Part shown: piece after piece, positions 34,898 through 47,879 of the stretch | Position numbering within the stretch: the stretch's first letter is position 1 | Layout of the letters: each line of letters opens with the position of its first letter | Notes under the pieces: generated by a model | What the model saw: the letters and a program-made list of their open reading frames with translations, nothing else | What the model was told of the DNA's origin: nothing | Databases searched by the model: none | Source: Ceratopteris richardii | Lineage: Eukaryota > Streptophyta > Polypodiopsida > Polypodiales > Pteridaceae | Direction of reading: 5' to 3' | DNA: 64,000 nt | Assembly: GCA_020310875.1 (NCBI GenBank) | Contig: CM035406.1 | Location: 219,525,363-219,589,362, forward strand | Translations under genes and position numbers: made by a program

Positions 34898-37800
34898 TTA
34901 TGCATGATGTGGGGTTTGGGTGTATGAATTTATACAAGGTTTGGTTGAGGGTGAATTATTACAAGGGTGGAGTTTAAACGGGGTGGGAGAATTGTTAGAT
35001 ACGATGGTACAAGAAGACGTTTGGATACGTTTCGGTATCCATTTCCTAAGAGACTTGGAGTGGGTGGTATGTTTCTGCTGAGGGACAAAAAGTGGTATCG
35101 GGTTTGGTGGTATTGAGGGATGGACAGATTTCTGAGGGGTATATATTACATGGCTTGAGGGTTGGGCTATAATACATTGCTTGGGTACCCAAATCTGCAT
35201 GGGTGTGGGTCGATTGATAAGATACTTCTTGGCGATCCAAATCTGCCGAGTATTTGTACTTGGGGAAGAAGATCGGGGGGACTTTGGATGCTGAATCTGC
35301 TTCTGTTGAAACTTTGTCTTTCTCTCGTCTGCAGTGTTGCCAATAGCCTGTGGTTGCTGTCCTTTTGGCACCCATATTTGTTTCGTGCCGCTTGTTCTGT
35401 GATGTTGATACTGCTGCTTTCCTTGCCTTATCTCGTGGTGTCGTCGGTCTGGGTTCCTCTGTTGTGGTTGACTCGTTCGTGGTTGGGTTTGAGAGGTCCA
35501 TTGGACGCTCTGCTTTGGAAAAGAAGGGAGATCCAACACTTGCGTGACCTGCCCATTAGGAAGTGATTCGTTATGTATCTTTAATCTAGGCCAGTCCGCA
35601 GCAAGTTTGGAAGGATGAGCACCGCAAGGTGTTGTGCTCATTTGGCCGCTGATGCAACCCACCTGACCGCTGATTGTGTTCATCTGCCCTAGCGGTTGGG
35701 TAGCTGCCCCTTCTAGTTTGCAGGAAGCCCCAGGGAAGATCTCCTGTCGTCCTTCTGATTGACAATTGTCCCTAGCCAAGCCCGAGTGGGTTGGTGTAGA
35801 CGTAACGTGACTGGTCTGACCCAAGATTTTCCGGTCTTCCTTCGCATGCGTTTCATAGGGTCTAGGGTTACAAACCTCAATCGGAATGCCGTTAGGGAAG
35901 TCAAGCGGTATCACTCGCTTCTGTTCTAAGGTTCCAATCTGTAAGGAGCCTTGTCTAAGATTTAGGTCCACTGAGTGATCGTATAGCCAATCTTGGCCAA
36001 GGATTAGGGGTTCTATCAGGTCATCATCATGGCACACTAGTAGCTTCGCTGTCATGGTTACATCCTTAACGAGGATAGGAAGGTCCACCTCACCCATGCA
36101 AGGGGTTTCCATGCCTCCTAGCCCTATGAGGTATGCCTCAATTGGCCGCATTTCTATTCCTGAATCCTTACAGTGGGACCATCTAATCGCACTAGTCGCA
36201 GCACCTGAGTCAATTAGAGCCCTGAGCTCTTGGCAAGGGTTGCTGTGCTCTAGCCTGACTGTAATGAATGGTCTCCTGTCCACTATACTAGGATGAGTGG
36301 TTGACTTTACTTGACACATGGCCATGGGATATCTGGGTGTAGTTTCCAGATGGTTATACTGTTCTCTCCCTAGTCCTTGTCTTCTTAACTTCATGCGTTT
36401 AATGCGTTCTATTGCTTCTGCCTGAGCTTCCGCTCGTATTCTATTTTCTTCCTCCTTACGCTTCTTTGCCAACGTGAGTCGTCTAAGCATATCCTCAGTA
36501 AGAGGTTCTTGATATAACTTGACTCTACAACCACTAATGTAATTAGGCATTATATCTCCTTCTAAAGTGGCTAATTGTACTGCTCCACTTGTTGAGAGTC
36601 TGTTAATGATCATAGGTCCATAAACTCGCTTTTCTAACTTACGTGCGTGTTGCTTTAGCGTATATACTAGAACTAAATCTCCTTCTTTTAGGCCTTTATC
36701 TTTCACATGTGCATCAAAATATGCTTTCTGTCGCTTCTTCGCTGCGTATATGCCTGCTGCTGCCTTTAGCCTAGTTTCTCCTAATCGTTCCAAGTCCATT
36801 ATCCTCGCTGATAATTCATGGCCGGTCCACTGATGTTCTTGTGCAACCTTAAGGGTCGGTATCAAGAAGTCCAAAGGAAGCACAGCATTCTGACCAAAAA
36901 CCATCTGAAAGGGAGTTGCATTGAGTACGGTCTTGTAGGCCACTCGATATGCCCAAACAGCGTGGTGTAACTGTTTGTCCCAATCTGAACGTTTGTTGTT
37001 CACGAGTTTCGTCAGTACGTTACAAAGGATCTTATTAGTGCTTTCAGCCTGACCATTGGCCTGAGGATGATATGGTGCGGATTTCTTGTGAATCACCATA
37101 AAATCCTGTAACAAATATTCAATGACTTGGTTTAAAAAGTGAGTGCCTCGATCGCTCACTAACTCTATAGGCAGTCCATATCTTGTAAAGACATTCTCAA
37201 ATAAGAATTTTGCAGTTGTGTGTGCATCATTCTTTTTCGTGGCTTTTGCCTCTACCCATTTCGTAAGATAATCTGTGGCAACAATAATGTATTCAGCATG
37301 TGTACCTTTTGAAGGGGGGTTAATGGGTCCTACAAAGTCTATACCCCACTTTGAAAATGCACGTCCGCCCATCATGGGTTTCAATGGCATTTCATCTCTG
37401 CGAGTAGGAAACTGAGTTCTTTGGCACACATCACATCTCTTAACATAGGTATGAGCATCCATGTGAAGAGTGGGCCACCATAATCCTGCAAAGAGGATGG
37501 CTTTGATTATCCTATCGGGTCCAAAATGACCTCCTGCAACACCTTGGTGTGCAGTCTCTAGTATGCTCAGATAATTGCTCTCATGAACACATTGTCTTAG
37601 ATATCCATCTCGTCCTCTTTTGTATAGGTTATCGCCAATAAGTGAATAATCTTGAGCTTCCTGCTCTAGACTGCGTTGTCGAGCTAAGGTCATTCCTTGA
37701 GGGAATGTCTTCGTCCTCAAGTATGTCACTAATTGTTCACTCCAGTCTGGTGTGAGAGACACATGATACAGTGTAGCATGCTCTACTGGTGGTCTTTCAC

Positions 37801-40800
37801 AACAAACATTGCATTCCTTACACAACCTGTAGACATCTGCTTCCATCGAAGGCCAATATACTCCTAGCCTATGCAGAGTCTATAATGTTGGATGTTTTGA
37901 ATGATGTTGCTTTAATGCACCTATGTGTGCTAATTGCAACCAATTCGCATGTTCTGATTCATCCACACAACAAGCAAGAATCTTTCGATTATCCTGTTTA
38001 TATATGCTTCCTGCCATGATTTGGTATCTCTGAGATTTGGTAATCTCTCCTTCTTTGATCTTTATCCTAGGATTCTTGGGTCCATATGTGAGAATAGGGA
38101 CTATAGGCTTAGCCCATTCTGGTGCTATCTCAAGGTTAAACAAGTATGCATCTGGTAGATCATCCGATACTCCTTGAGGAGCTTCTCCTGAGGTTAATCT
38201 TGAAAGGTGGTCAGCTCTAAGATGTGTCTTTCCTTTCCTGACTACGACTTCAAAATCATACTCCATGAGTAATAGAAACCAACGTATTAGTCGTCCTGTG
38301 TTACATGGTTTGTTGACTAGGTACAAGAGGGCTTGATGATCTGTAAAGAACTTGAATTGGTTGGCCAACAAGTAGTGCCTAAACTTCTTTACTGCGTAGA
38401 TCATCCCCAATCCTTCTCGTTCCGTCGTGGTGTAATTTCTTTCTGCTGCGTTCAATTGTCTGCTCGCGTAAGCTATGGGGAGATCTATGTTACCTTCATT
38501 CGTGGGTTGTGCTAACACGCATCCTATGGCATAATTGGATGCATCCACATGTACATGGAATGGCCTACTCCAATCTGGGGTAGTCAATATAGGTGCTGAG
38601 CACAAACGTCGTTTGAGTTCATTGAATGACTTTTCACATTCGTCTGTCCATTCAAAATTGGTTAAAAGAGAGTACAAAGGCTTGGCTATGATTGCATACA
38701 TGTGTATGAATCTCCTATAATAACCGCAATGGCCCATAAATGCTTGTACCTCTTTCACATTAGTTGGTCTAGGTAAATCTGCAATTACCTTCACCTTTTC
38801 TTCATCCGTAGAGATTCCATTTTTTGACACAATGTGTCCTAGAATTTTGACTTGTCTGACCATGAAAACGCATTTTTCTGGGTTCAAACAAACCTGATAT
38901 TCTCGACATTTGTCAAATACTTGTCTTAACTCTGGGATATGTGTCTGCCTTACATTTGAATGAGCACATAGGTCATCAACATAAACTTCCAAACTCTTGC
39001 GTAAGAATTCCTTAAAAACATGACACATGAGTCGCTGGAAAGTGGCGGGTGCATTTGTGAACCCAAAAGGCATTACACGAAATGCAAATATGCCCCATTC
39101 GGTGGCAAATGCCATCTTGTGTTGGTCTTCTGGAGCAATGGCTACTTGATTATAGCCTGAAAAACCATCAAGAAAGCTGTAAACTTCCTTGCCCGCAACT
39201 CTTTCCAATAGATGTTCTGTGATAGGAAGAGGATAACTATCTCTAATCATTGCGGCATTAACTTTTTTAAGGTTAATACACACACGCAATTTTCCATTCT
39301 TCTTGGGCACTACCACAATGGGGGATACCCATTCGGTATGCTCAATTTCGTAAATGAATCTTGCTTCTATCAAGCGATCTATCTCCTCTTTAATCTTTGC
39401 AGCGTAGTTATCATTGTACGTGTACGGTTTCTGTTTTAGGGATTCTATGAGAACATATATCTGGATCTACTCCTTTCAAATCTTTGTAACTCCAAGCAGA
39501 AACATCTCTATATTCGCGCAATAGGGCAACTAGCTCTTCTTCTTCTTCCTTCGTCAAATCATGCCCTATGTATGTACATTTTTCTTCTTCTCCTTCTATG
39601 GCACATATTACTTTCTTGGTTTTCTCTCGGTTATCATATACTTGTCCGTCATTCGCCTTTCTATTATGCATTCGTACCATGATTCTTCTATCTTCGATTT
39701 CATATTTCTTGAAGTTCTCGGGTACTTCAAACAAAGATTCTTCTTTTTCTGACATGGTTTCTTTCTTCTTTCTTTTCTTGCATTCACTCTTGCTAGTCAC
39801 TTCTGTGGCTAACCTCACCTCATTCGTAATTTCTTCGTGTCTCTGAGGGTTAGTCTCTACCTCGAAAAAATATTCTTCCTCTGATGCAAAAGGTGGGTCC
39901 ATGATAATTGATTCTAAATCAAAATCGCTTGCATCCTCAAATGCATCAGTGTTAGGTTCACACTCTTCTAAAATTGCATCGCACATGATTGGCTCTATCG
40001 TGAAAACTGAAATGTCATAGCCATCCTCGTCACAGTGGGGTGTCCATTGTTCTTCATTGATGGCTACATCCATGGTTGCTAGGATTTCTGCCCAACCATG
40101 GGGTTCAAACTCTTCGTCTGGGAATACTACAGGTGCGTAGGCTGGATCTTGAAGTGTTCGTGGATGTTGTTCGGCACCTAAGCTCCTTGCTTCTAATCTT
40201 TCTTCCTCTTGTTTTGCTACTTTACACATCCATAAATGAGTGTCCTCGTGCAACCAAGAAGAATCTGATTCTAATGAGTGCACGGATTCCGTCTCTACTG
40301 GTGTCTTATGGATGGTATTCCATTGTATTGGGGGTACATCTCGATGTGAATAGTCTTTAAGATTGACTTTGGTAGTCACTCCTAAATGTTGCAAGTACAA
40401 AGAATTAGTTCCCCAATCCTGTACAATTTGCAACTGACGCATGAATGGTCGTCCCAATATCATCTCATAAGCATGATTTTTTGCAAAGTCACAAATGGCG
40501 AAAGTATGCTCAAATTCCACACCACAAGTGGTGAGAGATATGCCTTCTAGTAAGCCTAATGGTTTTTCTATGTGTCCATCAGCCATTTGTAGCTTCATTC
40601 TGGTGGGTCTCAATGCTGGCTTACCCCAACGTTTCCATAAGGCGGTGGTAGCTATGGCTACTCCGGCCCCTGAATCTAAGATGGCTTTCGTGGTGTAGCC
40701 CTGATGGGTTATCGGAAGATAAGTGTTACCTTCCTCTCCTTTGCTTACATCTCCAATCTTTTCTACGGGTATGTCTGGTACCTTATTTTGTGGTCCTATT

Positions 40801-43800
40801 TGCGAGGGAGTAGTAGCAAGCTCGGGGAATTGATTTGCTACATGTTTCCACAATTCTGGTTTTACCTTTAACAACTCCTCCAGGGTGAAGTTACATTGTA
40901 CTTTAGTATTCTTGATCACTTCCGTGTTTCTAGGGATTACTGATTCTTCATTCCTCACTATTATCGTGGGTGCTCTCATACTAATAGACTTTGCTTCCCA
41001 AGGTCCTGTGAACTGAGGTAATTCTTGTAAAGAATTAGATTCAAATCCTGTGTGTTCACTCAGTTGTTCTTCCTCTACATCATTGTATATAGAGGGAATG
41101 TCTTGGGGAAATTGTTCTTGCAAGTCGTCTATTTCTTGAATAGGAGGATGGGTTCCTTGTTCTTTTCTCCACTTCTCTTCTTGTATTTCTCTCAAAAATT
41201 CATGTGAATATTTATGCATGGAAGACAAATTGTCTTGACTTTCTGAGTTGGGTACTTGAGACAGGGATGGTGCATTCCTTTCCTGTGTCTCTGGGACAAT
41301 AGGGTTCCTAGGCTGATCCTTGTTCTCTTTGCTTTCAATCAAATATTCTAGCCTCTCCATTAGTCCTTGAAAATGTAATTCCGGTTTTTCCATGTTATTC
41401 CAATTAAGATATCTAGAGGCTTCGAACAAAGCTTGTGCTAGTTCTACCATCTTCATGCACAGTTTAGTTCTCTCCATTTCTAGATCAGCTCGAGGGTAGT
41501 TTTTGCTCATTTCAGCTACCTGAGGTCCCTCTTTTAATCTAGCCTGATATGCACGAAACATCATGTCTAGATTTTCTGGTATGGGTTCCGCTAAAACTGA
41601 TCCTGATTTCTGAGCTGGATTCTCTTGATTCAATTCGTGTGAAGTCAATTCTTGGATTTTGGCTCTAGATTCCTTCAAACTTCCTTCCAACTCAGTTATC
41701 TTTTTACTCCATTTTCTCTTTATCCTTTCTCTAGAATCTTTCCAAGATTTCATCTTTTTACTGCTAGATTCTGAAACTTCACTACTTCCGACTACTCTTT
41801 CCTGATTAAGCTTTTGGTTCTGTAAGAGCGCCTGGGCTCTTGTTATAGCTTGGATAGGCACGTATGTAGGGTTGGATCCATCTGCGTTATTTACAATACC
41901 TATCACATTGATCGGTGTCACATTCGAAGCATTAATTGGATTCTTAGGACAATCTTTGATTATGTGCTCTTTGCCACAATCAACACAAAAGCCTTGTATG
42001 TTATAGTACTGTGATTGTCCTGCTATCGGGGGATGTGGAAAATCCTTTATGAAATGATCTCCTTGGCACCTAAAGCATGGTCCTCTAGGGCCCTGTGGTC
42101 TCTGTTGTCTTAATTGGGGCCGTGGATTTGGGTTTGTGTACATCACATTAGCATAGTCTGGCTCCCAACTAGGTTCCACTGGTGGACTATCGTAATGATA
42201 TGTCTCCACGTGTTCTGGTGACTCTGTGTAATATGCGGGTGGACTATCTACATGAGTGGAGTCAAAAATGTTCGAGTTCGGGTCACTTTCTGTGATCAAA
42301 GGTGAAGAAGGCACTAAGGCCCTACTTAGGTTCTCTTCTGCAACAGCGTATTTGACTGAGATGACATTTGCTGGTGGGGGTGGCTGCTGAGCTAAGACAG
42401 GTTGAGGTCTCTGTTGAGCCTGGTATGGGTAGTTCTAAGGAGGCCTATAGTAATATGGCTGAGCATTGTATTGGCCTTGATACCTACCTGGCTGCGGGTA
42501 TGCTTGCGGGTAGTTCTGTCTCACGGTTTGTTTGTTGTATGGGCAGTCCTGAGCCGTATGATTCGTGTATCTTCTCTCAATTGTACAATATTGGCCACTA
42601 GGGTTGGTTTGTGGTTGTGGTGCATTGGGACACACATTTGCCATATGGTCACCACCACAGGTGTAACAACCCTTGTTCATTAGTACCCTAGGTTTGCTAG
42701 AAACTCCTAGTTTCTGGGCCACTTTTTCTGCTAGGTCTTCTATCGAGCTAGACAATTTTGTGGATGCTAGAGATGAACAGTCTGAGTCCTTATAGACCTT
42801 GGAGAGTTCCAACTCATCTCCTAAGTTGTCCTCAATGTCTATGCATATTCTCACACATTGCTCTAGCGTTCTGGGTTCTTTTAGGTACACATAGGAGCGT
42901 AGTTTAGAGCTCAACAAGCCATCTAAAAACAATGACACTTGCTTGGCTTGTGAGGGTAGCTCTTGCATTGGACATCGTTCAACATATTGTCTAAACCTAC
43001 GTCCTGCCAGTCTTACTGTTTCTTGAGGGGTCTGTTTAAAGCTATGAATCAACGAAGACGTGTCATGTCTAATCCCACTTTTAGAGAATTCGGCGATGAA
43101 TGACTCTAAAAAGTGATGGATGTCTCTAAATTGCCTTTGTTGCAGAGGTTGGAACCAAGTTAAAGCGGTATTCTTTAACGTTAGTCCAAATGCGTTGTAT
43201 TGCGTGAACATGTCTTCAACTTGTTCGGCTCTTAGCACTTGCTTGAATTCTGCGACGTGGTCATAGGGATCTCCTGTCCCATCAAAATAATTCTTCATTG
43301 ATTTTACTAACTGTGTGGGTCTCAATGTTCTTGCGTGTTTGCATGGTCTAGGTAGAGGAAAATCATCTCTACCACCTAGTACTCCATGATCTCTTTGTCT
43401 ATCCGCTCTATTAGTGTTCGTGGTTGTTCTATCTCTCCCTATGGGATGAGTGAAGCTTACTTCCGGTCTCTCTTTATTTCCCTCTCTTTGATTTCCATGG
43501 GCTGAGGATGTTCCTGCCCCTTGTTGACTTGTATTCATGTTCGTTCTAGATGGAGGGAATACCAATTCACCTCTCCATGTGTATGTGTTTTTAGCGCGGT
43601 CAGGCACCACAAAGACTCTTTCTGAAGTCTCATCCAGGTATACAACCTTTCCAGGTGTATCCGGGTCCTTGAACTCGTATATAGTGATGATTCCTACTTC
43701 ACTAAGTATTTCGGTCTTGTATCTCCAAAAAGCTTCATCAGTTTCTTTATTTACAAACAACTCTATGCTTCTGTTGTCCTGAGGGATCCATTCCGGGATT

Positions 43801-44326
43801 AATACTCGTGTCAGTACAGATTTCCCTCTAGGTGTTCTAGGCTCTTCTAATGGTTCTTTTCCTTGAGATTTTGCTTCCGTCTCTGGTTGAATCACGCCAA
43901 ACTCGTTGGTGTTGTTTGGCTGCGTACTTAGGATGTACATTGTTCCTTCCTTGTCTATGTATGCGTCTCTCTCAAATTTCACCACTGGACGTTCCAATCC
44001 AATGGGTTGATTGGGGTTGTGCATTTGCACCACTTGCCTTCGCAAACCATCCTCATAGATGCGAGCACCTAATCGGTTGGTTCGGAGAAACTCTAGTTGT
44101 GTCCTATAGGGTCCTTCTGGTTTTTCTAAATAGGCTACGTTAGACCCTCCTTCTGGTTTTCTGCGCTAAATGCCATTTCTGATTCGCTAGTATCTGAGCT
44201 CTCGTAGGGATAACTAGTGTTCAATTGTTGAGCCCACGATCGAGCAGTAGTTCTTACACTTGCCTCTGATGATCTAAGGCTTCGTCGATCTGACTTGCCT
44301 ATATGTTTGCCCGATCTAAGGTTCAT
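34898..44326 (-). pseudogene. Gypsy B gag-pol polyprotein, broken
   Basis: The start is ATG 44326 (MNLRSGKHIGK). Lesions against C: a frameshift near 44155; TAG at 42435-42437; a deletion of about 25 bp with frameshift near 39440, before RT; TAG at 37880-37882 where C has CAG. The last 982 codons (37846-34898) are open and cover both H2C2 modules, the integrase core, the second protease (ALIDSGAATSAIRW, LILGQDWLYD) and the IWVPK-type tail. The first protease (AILDSGAGVAIATT) and RT YVDD are intact. Both protease DSG sites surviving in this diverged copy argue that each was selected in the ancestor. Confidence 0.92.
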
Positions 44327-45957
44327 TAATTTTCTTCCTTGCACACTCAGTACACACTCAGATCGTCAATGATTCTTTGTTATTACTTTCTTGATTCTTT
44401 TTAAATTTCTTTAGATTCTTGTCTTAATGTATGCGTCAGGAATTCGACTTTCCGTTTTAATTTTGAGTTCTCGTTCCGTCAGACTTAGGTTCCTTCCTTT
44501 AGGTTTTCGTCACACACACCTTTACTTTAGTCTTGAACTTGATAGAATTAAATATCTTGAACTTGAGGCATTCCTATCGTCGTTAATCCACAACACTACC
44601 GTTTAGCCTAAGCTAAGAATTGACTGAGGAGTAATCTTCCAACCTCGAGTCAGCTTTTCTGGTTGCTCTGATGCCTAAGAAGCCGTGCTTCCCAAGCTTT
44701 ATGCCCTTCACTGGCTTGCTTTGGTTGTCTTTGATTGCCCTTGCTAGACCTGGAAAAATTCAATATTAGACCAATTCACAGTTGGATGATCAAGCACTTG
44801 AGTATATACACCTTTTAAGTCCCTTCCCTTTTGCCCAACTTTTCCATGTTTGCCCCCTGGTTTTCTAGTCCCAAACTAGGTCAACCTCAAAATAGCTTAT
44901 CTAAAAATAGACGTATCCTTTAAGAAAAAAACAGTTGAGGTCACGTAGTACTCGTAAAGAGCTTTCTAACGAGCTATTAAGCTCAAAAAACGAACTTCGG
45001 ATGAAAAAGTTATGACCGTTCAGGCCCTGGGGGGTAAAAACTGACAAACCGATGTTTCTCCAAATATGAGCTAAGGGGTCTCCTATGAGTTTAATCACCC
45101 AAAAATTTCCCAAAAATAGCCCCAAAATTGGCCAAAAAATGAAACCCTAAAATTTGCGATGGGGTTGCACAATCGCGATGGTGTGAGACAATCGTGATGG
45201 TCTGGGACCGTCGCGATGGTGTGAGGGTGCACCGTCGCGATGGCGTGAACTTGGACAATCGCGATGGCGTGAAATTGCACAATCGCGATGCTCTGAAAGT
45301 GCACAATCGCGATGGCATGAGGGTGAACCGTCGCGATGGCGTGAACTTGGACAATCGCGATGGCATGAACTTGGACAATCGCGATGGCGTCAGTCAACGG
45401 TCAACGTGGACAATCGCGATGGTCCAAAGTGAACCGTCGCGATGGTCTGGGCGCGATGGCTTGAGCCAATCGCCATGGTCTGGGCGCGATGGCGTGAGCC
45501 AATCGCGATGGTCCGAATTTTTGAAGTGTCGCGATGGTGTGAGGGTGTCGTCGCGATGGTCCGAAAAATGAACCGTCGCGATGGTCTAGATTGCCACGTG
45601 GCACCGTCGGCGCGATGGCGTGAGCCAATCGCGATGGCGTGACACAATCGCGATGGTCAGAGACCGTCGCGATGGTCCGGCCAAGCCGTCGCGATGGCGT
45701 GAGCAATCGCGATAGTGTGACACAATCGCGATGGTCAGAGACCGTCGTGATGGTCCACCAAAATGCAAATTTTGTGAATGCAGCTATGGATTCCTATAGG
45801 CGCAGGTGTGCTCTTCACGCTGGTGTGGTCGCCTTCTCCAAATTCCGAACTTTGCAGACCATCGCGATGGTCTGACACAGACGGAAATTTCTGACAGAAA
45901 CTGAAGTTTTTACCTTTTTGCAGCCTTCCTGATGCACTGGAGCTCTGTACCTGCAAG
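44327..45957 (-). other. Gypsy B leader (truncated)
   Basis: No coding region is supported. It holds the palindromic array at 45155-45875 and a short piece ending in the acceptor-like TTCTTGCAG at 45951-45959, where Gypsy D sequence takes over. Confidence 0.7.
45155..45875 (-). repeat. Gypsy B leader array of TCGCGA-centred palindromes
   Basis: About 20 TCGCGATGG cores lie in irregular units of roughly 20-35 bp, commonly ACCGTCGCGATGGT or CAATCGCGATGG. The unit nearest the 5' end of the element, CAGACCATCGCGATGGTCTG at 45855-45874, is a perfect 20-nt palindrome. Arms differ from those in Gypsy A and C. Confidence 0.88.
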
Positions 45958-47445
45958 AAAATTACTTTAATCTTATCCTCGTATGTGGAAATTCTCTTCT
46001 TTGACACAATATGTCCCAAGATCTTTCCTTGCCTTACCATAAAGATGCACTTTTTTGGGTTCAAGCATACTCGATATTGTCGACATTTTTCGAATATCCT
46101 CAGTTCTGGAATATGTTCACTTCTCTTACTGGAATAGGTGCACAAATCATCCACATATACTTCCATACTCTTCCTTAAAAATTCCTTAAGCACATGACAC
46201 ATCAATCTTTGGAAGGTAGCGGGGGCATTGGTGAGCCCAAATGGCATCACCCTAAAAGCATAGACTCCCCATTCAGTTCCGAATGTTGTTTTATGTTGGT
46301 CCTCCATAGCAAGGCTACTTGGTTATACCCAAAGAATCCATCTAGGAAGCTATATACTTCCTTACCTGCAACTCTTTCAAAGAGATGGTTGATGATTGGT
46401 AATGGGTAACTATCACTGATAGTAGCTGTGTTTACTTTCTTTAGGTTAATACAGACTCTCAATTTTCCATTCTTCTTGGGTACTACAACCAAGGGTGATA
46501 CCAATTCTGTGTGCTCTATCTCATAAATGAATATGGCTACTAATAGTTTGTCTATCTCCTCTTTAATCTTTGCCGAATAGACATCATTGTATGTGTATGG
46601 GCACTGCTTTAAGGGTTTTGCATCAGGTTTCATTGGGATTCTATGGGAACAAATGGATGGATCTACTCCCTTGAGGTCTTTGTAGGTCCATGCAGATACA
46701 TCCCCCTGAATTCCCTGATGACTTCTATCAATTCTTGTTCTTTGTTTAAAGATATATCTTTTCCAATGTAGGTGCATCTCTCCTCCTCTTCTTCCATGGT
46801 TACTATTACTTTCTTAGTTTTTTCCTTATTATCATAAGCCTCTCCTTCTCTGGCTTCCCTTTTGGGTGTTTGTATAGCTATTTTTCATTCCTTTACTTCG
46901 TATCTTTTGAAGTGTTCTCGAACTTCAAAAAGATCTGGTGCCTCCTCTATCTTATTTAGCATTTCCTCATTGTCCTGTTCTACTTGAGTTGCTTCTATCG
47001 CTAACACCTTAGGTGTTTCTTCTTCATTGTTTGCATGTATTGATTCTAAATATCAATCCTCTAAATCTAATTCGGGTTCCATCTCTATGCTTTCATACTC
47101 CTCCCTCCATTCATTTTCTAGTAATTCTCCTGCCTCCATTTCTTGAAGGATTACCATGTAAAGTTTTACATCATAAACTTCTTCATCTATGCCCTCATTC
47201 ATGGTTATTTCTTCCTCATTTACACACACATCTAGTGTGGCTAATATTTCCATCCATCCGTGTGGTTCAAATGCTTCATCTCTGAAAATTTGAGGCATAT
47301 ACAATGGATCATCTATGGGTCGGTAATTTGTATGTCCTATTGGCCATAAGTGAGTTTTATTTTCTTCTCACTTTGCCTCTTTGCACATCCATAATTGAGC
47401 ATCTTCATGCATCCATGATTGATCACTTGATCCTGCACTGTGTGT
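45958..47445 (-). pseudogene. Gypsy D fragment: linker and RT
   Basis: Reading on the minus strand: SSDQSWMHEDAQLWMC, then FRDEAFEPHGWMEILATLD, an acidic linker, CTYIGKDIS, WTYKDLKGVDPSICSHRIP, RT motifs (SPLVVVPKKNGKLRVCIN, SFLDGFFGYNQVA, MEVYVDDLC) and KILGHIVSKKRIS. The sequence matches the A/B/C polyprotein at the protein level but is a separate lineage. Stops and frameshifts occur near 47053, 46880 and 46310. The upstream protease is cut off by element E, and RNase H and integrase are missing at the B junction. Confidence 0.82.
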
Positions 47446-47879
47446 TGCCCCTTGGATCTTGTAGACGCATGAACAAAGAGGATAGTATAGAAACAAAATC
47501 ACACAAAAGTACTCAGAGAATAGAAAGAGACGAGACGAAACTAGATTGGGTACAATCTCCCCCCACATATTCTGATGAACGAGTCTATCAAAGCATGTGT
47601 ATTTATAGGTAATTCATATTATGTCCTGAAGAGAAGATACATGAGGGCCATGGTTTAAATAACGTGCTTTTGCTTTATTTACAAAAATAACTAAAAATAC
47701 TATCTTTTAAAAATAACTATCTTCTAAAAATATTCTTCTAAATATCTTCAAAAATATTTGAATAAGTCCATGTGCATTCACACCCCTCATGAATCTTCAC
47801 CTGCTACATCAAAGCACAAAACACATTAAAACCCTTAAGGCATTAAAATCCATTTAACATTCCAATATTCCATAAAGTA
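47446..47879 (-). repeat. Element E 3' LTR
   Basis: This is 434 bp, starts TGCCCCTTGG and ends in a decayed TA where CA is expected. It aligns along its length with 49437-49866, with roughly 8-10 percent differences by eye. Confidence 0.82.

Larger units (their letters stand above)
29555..45957 (-). mobile_element. Gypsy B: older relative of A, 5' LTR lost
   Basis: It shares A's full plan: leader palindrome array, gag-pol (44326-34898), second ORF (34664 to about 30160), polypurine tract and 3' LTR (29555-30202). Its right end stops inside the leader at about 45957, where Gypsy D RT sequence begins. No 5' LTR or primer-binding site remains, and no target duplication could be paired. It is clearly more diverged from A and C than they are from each other. 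Confidence 0.9.

Noticed and set aside
45091..45880. Several long open frames in the Gypsy B array with MPSRL- or NRDGV-like repeats
   Set aside because: They result from translating the short palindromic repeat in different frames on both strands.
29555..45957. Target duplication for Gypsy B
   Set aside because: The 5-mer left of the LTR (AGCTT) has no partner at the right boundary, because the 5' LTR is deleted.
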